Assembly: GCA_963693285.1 (NCBI GenBank)
Contig: OY848922.1
Coordinates: 6,808,923-6,872,922 of the forward strand
Direction of reading: 5' to 3'
DNA length: 64,000 nucleotides
DNA from: Xestospongia muta
Lineage: Eukaryota; Porifera; Demospongiae; Haplosclerida; Petrosiidae
The notes under the pieces: model-generated
What the model saw: only the letters and a program-made list of their open reading frames with translations
What the model was told of the DNA's origin: nothing
The model's database searches: none
Translations under genes and position numbers: made by a program
Shown: piece by piece, positions 60,828-64,000 of the stretch
How positions within the stretch are numbered: position 1 is the stretch's first letter
How the letters are laid out: each line of letters starts with the position of its first letter

Positions 60828-63800
60828 ATGAGCTGGTGTCATATCTATTATATAACATCAGTTATACTGTATATCTACAGTGGATATGTTGCTGCTTCTG
60901 AGTATTATGTCTCTGCAGCTCCTAATGGAGTACCTTGTTCTTCTGCTGAGCGGCCTTGTCACGACCTCTCCTACTATATTGCTGATAATGCATCTTATTT
61001 AACTGATAATACAGTCTTCTACTTCCTAGAGGGAACTCATACTCTACAAGATACATTGTACATCAGGAATGTAAGTAATATAACTCTACAGGGACTGGGT
61101 CATATAGAACAAGGCTTTCATGTGACAATTATGCAATCCACCTCAATAATAAAGTGTAGTGATAAAAGCAGATGTGGTATACAATTTACTAGTAGCAGTG
61201 ATGTTGTATTGAGATCGTTAACAATAGCAAACTCTGGATTTTACTGGCATCCATATTATAGTGTTAGCTTATACATTGTTGACATCAATAGTCTTACATT
61301 AGAATGTGTATCACTCCAGAATAGTTCAGGTGATGGACTTTTTCTTCTAAATGTTTATGATGTGTTAATTGTTAATTCTTCATTTGCTAATAATGGAGAT
61401 TTGAAGACTTTTGTAGGCAATGCATATATAGTCTATGAAGACAAGATCAACAGACTGTCCAGAGTTAATATTTCGAAGTCAAATTTTACACTGAGTTTAG
61501 GATATGGCATGTATTTTAGTTGTGATAATGATAATGAAGCTGATGTAATCATTGAAAACAGCATGTTTTCAAACAATATTGCTTGGTATGGAGGAGGTGT
61601 GGATATTGGCTTGCTTGGAGGTGGTAGTATTGATTTTAGTAATTGCACCATATGCAACAATACTGCTCGGTATGGAGGAGGAGGATTGGATATTAATATT
61701 AACTTGCATGGAAGTGGTAGTATTGGGTTTAGTAACTGCACTATATGCAACAATACAGCACGGTATGGAGGAGGAGGAGTGGATATTAACTTACAAGGAG
61801 ATGGTAGTATTGAGTTCAGTAACTGCACTATATATAACAATACTGCTTGGTATAAAGGAGGAGGAGTTCATATAGGCTTAGATGGAGGTGGTAGTATTGG
61901 GTTTAGTAACTGCACTATCTGCAACAGTACAGCTCAGATTGGAGGAGGAATGTACATTGATTTACATGGAAGTGGTATAATTGACCTTAGCAACTGTAAT
62001 ATATACAGCAATACTGCTCAAGTCAATGGAGGAGGAGTGAGAATGTTTTCATTAGGAGATGGTAGTATTGAGTATAAGAACTGCATTATATATAATAATA
62101 CTGCTCAGTCTGATGGAGGAGGAATTTACATTAGTTCATATACAGAAAGTGGTAGTATTGAGTTCAGTAACTGCACTATATCCAACAATACTGCATACTT
62201 TACATCTGGTTTGGTTCTTCATTCCTTTCGAGCAACTTCAATTTTAAAAAGAAGCTTTCATTTCGCAAATATTTCATTTCATTTCAATAAAGTTTTTAAT
62301 AAGACAGATGCACAACAAGAAGGATATCGATCCATTGTAACATTATTGAATGTTGATAATGTCACATTTGACAAAATTGAAGTTAGTAATCATAACACAA
62401 CTGGTTTAGTTGGTGTCAATAGTCTAATAACATTTGATGGACATAACATGTTTGCAAACAATTCAGGCATTTATGGTGGAGGTATTGCTTTATATGAGTT
62501 ATCTCAATTATTACTAAATCAAAATACAAACATATCATTTGTCAATAATCATGCCAGTAAGTCAGGTGGAGGAATTTTTGTATATCATGATCAAGTTGTT
62601 GACGTACGCAATGCCACAGACTGTTTTTTTAAAGTTATTCCTTATCATTATCCTAATGATACTAAAACAGTGTTATGTTTTGTCAACAACACAGCTGACA
62701 TATCTGGTGATGTCCTATATGGTCGTAAAATTGATGATTGTACAAGCATACTTTACTTTGATCAACTATTTCACTATCCTCAACAGACAGGTCTATCAGT
62801 AGTATCGTCAGATCCTATACAAGTCTGTTTTTGCAAAATAAATGGACAAAATTGCTCAATTACAAATGTTAATATATTTACGACACCTGGAATTGATATC
62901 AATGTATCAGTAGCTGTAGCAGGTGCATTGGATGGCTTGACACAGGGTGTGATAAAATTGAACTCATCAGATAATTCATCTATTGTCCAATATAATGACA
63001 ATACACTAAATGCAACTTGTACTAATGTTACTTTCACATTAAGAACAAACACTACATTGGACAAAATACAGGTCTATGCTACACTTAATAGTTCAACCAT
63101 TGAACCTTTATATGATCCTTATGGTAAAGTCATTGAAGTTACTATTGTGCCCTGTCCTAATGGTTATCCATTAGTAAATGGCAAATGCGCTTGCAGACCC
63201 GAATTAAATTTAGGTTCAATAACTTGTGATAGTAACACCCAAATTATAACTAGAGATGGTGATATGTGGATTGGTTATGAAAATGATTCAAACTGTCTTG
63301 TTGCTTATACTAACTGCCCTTTTCATCATTGTAATGACAGTAATATTAGTTTTACACTTAACTATCCTAACAAGCAATGTCTTTACAATCGATCTGGTAT
63401 ACTCTGTGGACAATGTTCTGAAGGATTCAGTCTCATGTTAGGTTCTAATCAATGTGAACAATGTACTCATGACCACATAGCTCTTATCATTCCATTTGCT
63501 TTAGCTGGTATAGCACTGGTAGCTTTCATCATTGTTTTAAACTTAACAGTGTCTGTGGGTACAATCAATGGACTTATATTTTATGCTAATGTTGTCAAAA
63601 TATACGAACCCATCTTTTTTCCTAAAGGCCCTGTGAATTTTCTTAGTCACTTCATTTCCTGGATCAATCTGGATCTAGGTATTAAGACTTGTTTCTACCA
63701 TAATATGGATTCTTGCAGTAAAGTGTGGCTTCAGTTTGTCTTTCCAGCCTATGTTTGGCTTATTATAATATTTATTATAATATTGTTGCGGTATTCTAGC

Positions 63801-64000
63801 AAAGTCGTTCGACTTGTTGGAAGACAAGCAATTCCAGTACTAGCTACTTTGATCCTTCTTTCTTATACCAAACTGATACGCACTGTTTTCCAGGCTCTTT
63901 ACTTCACCAAAATTCCATGTATTGATGCTAAGAATAAATCTATCATGTTACTGAGGTGGTACATTGATGCTAATGTCCAATATGTAAGAGGTTGTCATAT
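60828..64000 (+). CDS. secreted beta-helix ladder, multi-pass membrane receptor-like protein (copy 2, 3' truncated by the window)
   Basis: I read the frame from ATG at 60828 to the edge without a stop (about 1057 codons). The first residues (MSWCHIYYITSVI...IYSGYV) are almost identical to copy 1 (14376-17954), as are the signal peptide and SEYYVSAAPNGVPC. About seven regular rungs of the type SIEFSNCTIYNNTA...GGG lie at 61615-62210, compared with about four in copy 1. Then come a shared domain with PQQTGLSVVSSDPIQVCFC, the Cys stalk (CGQCSEGFSLMLGSNQCEQC) and the start of the membrane region (IIPFALAGIALVAFIIVLNL; LATLILLSYTKLIRTVFQAL). By comparison with copy 1 about 200 residues are missing beyond the window. 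It appears intact. A surface recognition or adhesion role is inferred. Confidence 0.85.
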   Translation, partial: MSWCHIYYITSVILYIYSGYVAASEYYVSAAPNGVPCSSAERPCHDLSYYIADNASYLTDNTVFYFLEGTHTLQDTLYIRNVSNITLQGLGHIEQGFHVTIMQSTSIIKCSDKSRCGIQFTSSSDVVLRSLTIANSGFYWHPYYSVSLYIVDINSLTLECVSLQNSSGDGLFLLNVYDVLIVNSSFANNGDLKTFVGNAYIVYEDKINRLSRVNISKSNFTLSLGYGMYFSCDNDNEADVIIENSMFSNNIAWYGGGVDIGLLGGGSIDFSNCTICNNTARYGGGGLDININLHGSGSIGFSNCTICNNTARYGGGGVDINLQGDGSIEFSNCTIYNNTAWYKGGGVHIGLDGGGSIGFSNCTICNSTAQIGGGMYIDLHGSGIIDLSNCNIYSNTAQVNGGGVRMFSLGDGSIEYKNCIIYNNTAQSDGGGIYISSYTESGSIEFSNCTISNNTAYFTSGLVLHSFRATSILKRSFHFANISFHFNKVFNKTDAQQEGYRSIVTLLNVDNVTFDKIEVSNHNTTGLVGVNSLITFDGHNMFANNSGIYGGGIALYELSQLLLNQNTNISFVNNHASKSGGGIFVYHDQVVDVRNATDCFFKVIPYHYPNDTKTVLCFVNNTADISGDVLYGRKIDDCTSILYFDQLFHYPQQTGLSVVSSDPIQVCFCKINGQNCSITNVNIFTTPGIDINVSVAVAGALDGLTQGVIKLNSSDNSSIVQYNDNTLNATCTNVTFTLRTNTTLDKIQVYATLNSSTIEPLYDPYGKVIEVTIVPCPNGYPLVNGKCACRPELNLGSITCDSNTQIITRDGDMWIGYENDSNCLVAYTNCPFHHCNDSNISFTLNYPNKQCLYNRSGILCGQCSEGFSLMLGSNQCEQCTHDHIALIIPFALAGIALVAFIIVLNLTVSVGTINGLIFYANVVKIYEPIFFPKGPVNFLSHFISWINLDLGIKTCFYHNMDSCSKVWLQFVFPAYVWLIIIFIIILLRYSSKVVRLVGRQAIPVLATLILLSYTKLIRTVFQALYFTKIPCIDAKNKSIMLLRWYIDANVQYVRGCH

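Overview
The window looks like nuclear DNA of a metazoan with short, AT-rich introns. It is most like a demosponge of the Amphimedon queenslandica type. Evidence: low GC; 50-150 bp introns with GTAAGT/GTGAGT donors; domain families plentiful in sponges (Kelch propellers, TKL-like kinases, Death, SRCR); and many degraded Tc1, MULE, LINE-like and foldback elements. The species is inferred from style, not from a database match.

The main content is a family of minus-strand genes with one shared exon plan: a 13-19 nt coding first exon, a ~540 nt exon 2, exons 3-5 completing a Kelch beta-propeller, then a swappable 3' part. Four copies appear intact (1015-5176, 6073-9808, 26097-29496, 44596-47794) and end in a Gln-rich coiled coil plus a TKL-like kinase with HRD...N and DYG motifs. 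A fifth (33452-36941) has the same propeller but replaces coil and kinase with two short exons and a Death domain. Remnants lie at 12.3-13.6 kb (exons with stops) and at 48.4 plus 50.9 kb (Death-domain tail and isolated 5' end). I reconstructed exon borders by hand; phases agree across all copies.

Two related single-exon membrane proteins lie on either side of most of the cluster in opposite orientation: a complete 1192-residue one at 14376-17954 (-) and one from 60828 (+) that stays open to the window edge. Both have a signal peptide, a beta-helix ladder of Gly- and Asn-rich repeats, a Cys-rich stalk and a multi-pass membrane region. The ladder has about four regular rungs in the first and about seven in the second.

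From 36.86 to 43.06 kb a ~2.8 kb segment is tandemly duplicated. It carries the 5' part of Kelch exon 2, an exon encoding a hydrophobic stretch followed by a perfect 2A-type ribosome-skipping motif (DVELNPGP), and an SRCR half-domain. One copy carries a 564 bp foldback insertion absent from the other, and the junction fuses Kelch to SRCR.

The rest is mostly repeats: a ~740 bp palindrome at 21.46-22.20 kb, a segmental duplication around it (19.0-21.25 and 22.2-23.6 kb), a dead Tc1 element (29.6-31.0 kb), a dead MULE/SWIM gene (51.7-54.7 kb), a LINE-like fragment (55.0-55.6 kb) and an old array of repeat units at 48.8-50.9 and 56.1-60.5 kb. At the left edge is a broken gene with a P2X7-type C-terminal cysteine domain. 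I saw no convincing tRNA, rRNA or CRISPR array.

Together the genes suggest an expanding immune- or self-recognition-type locus: surface beta-helix and SRCR proteins beside cytoplasmic Kelch sensors wired to kinase or Death outputs. That role is inference.
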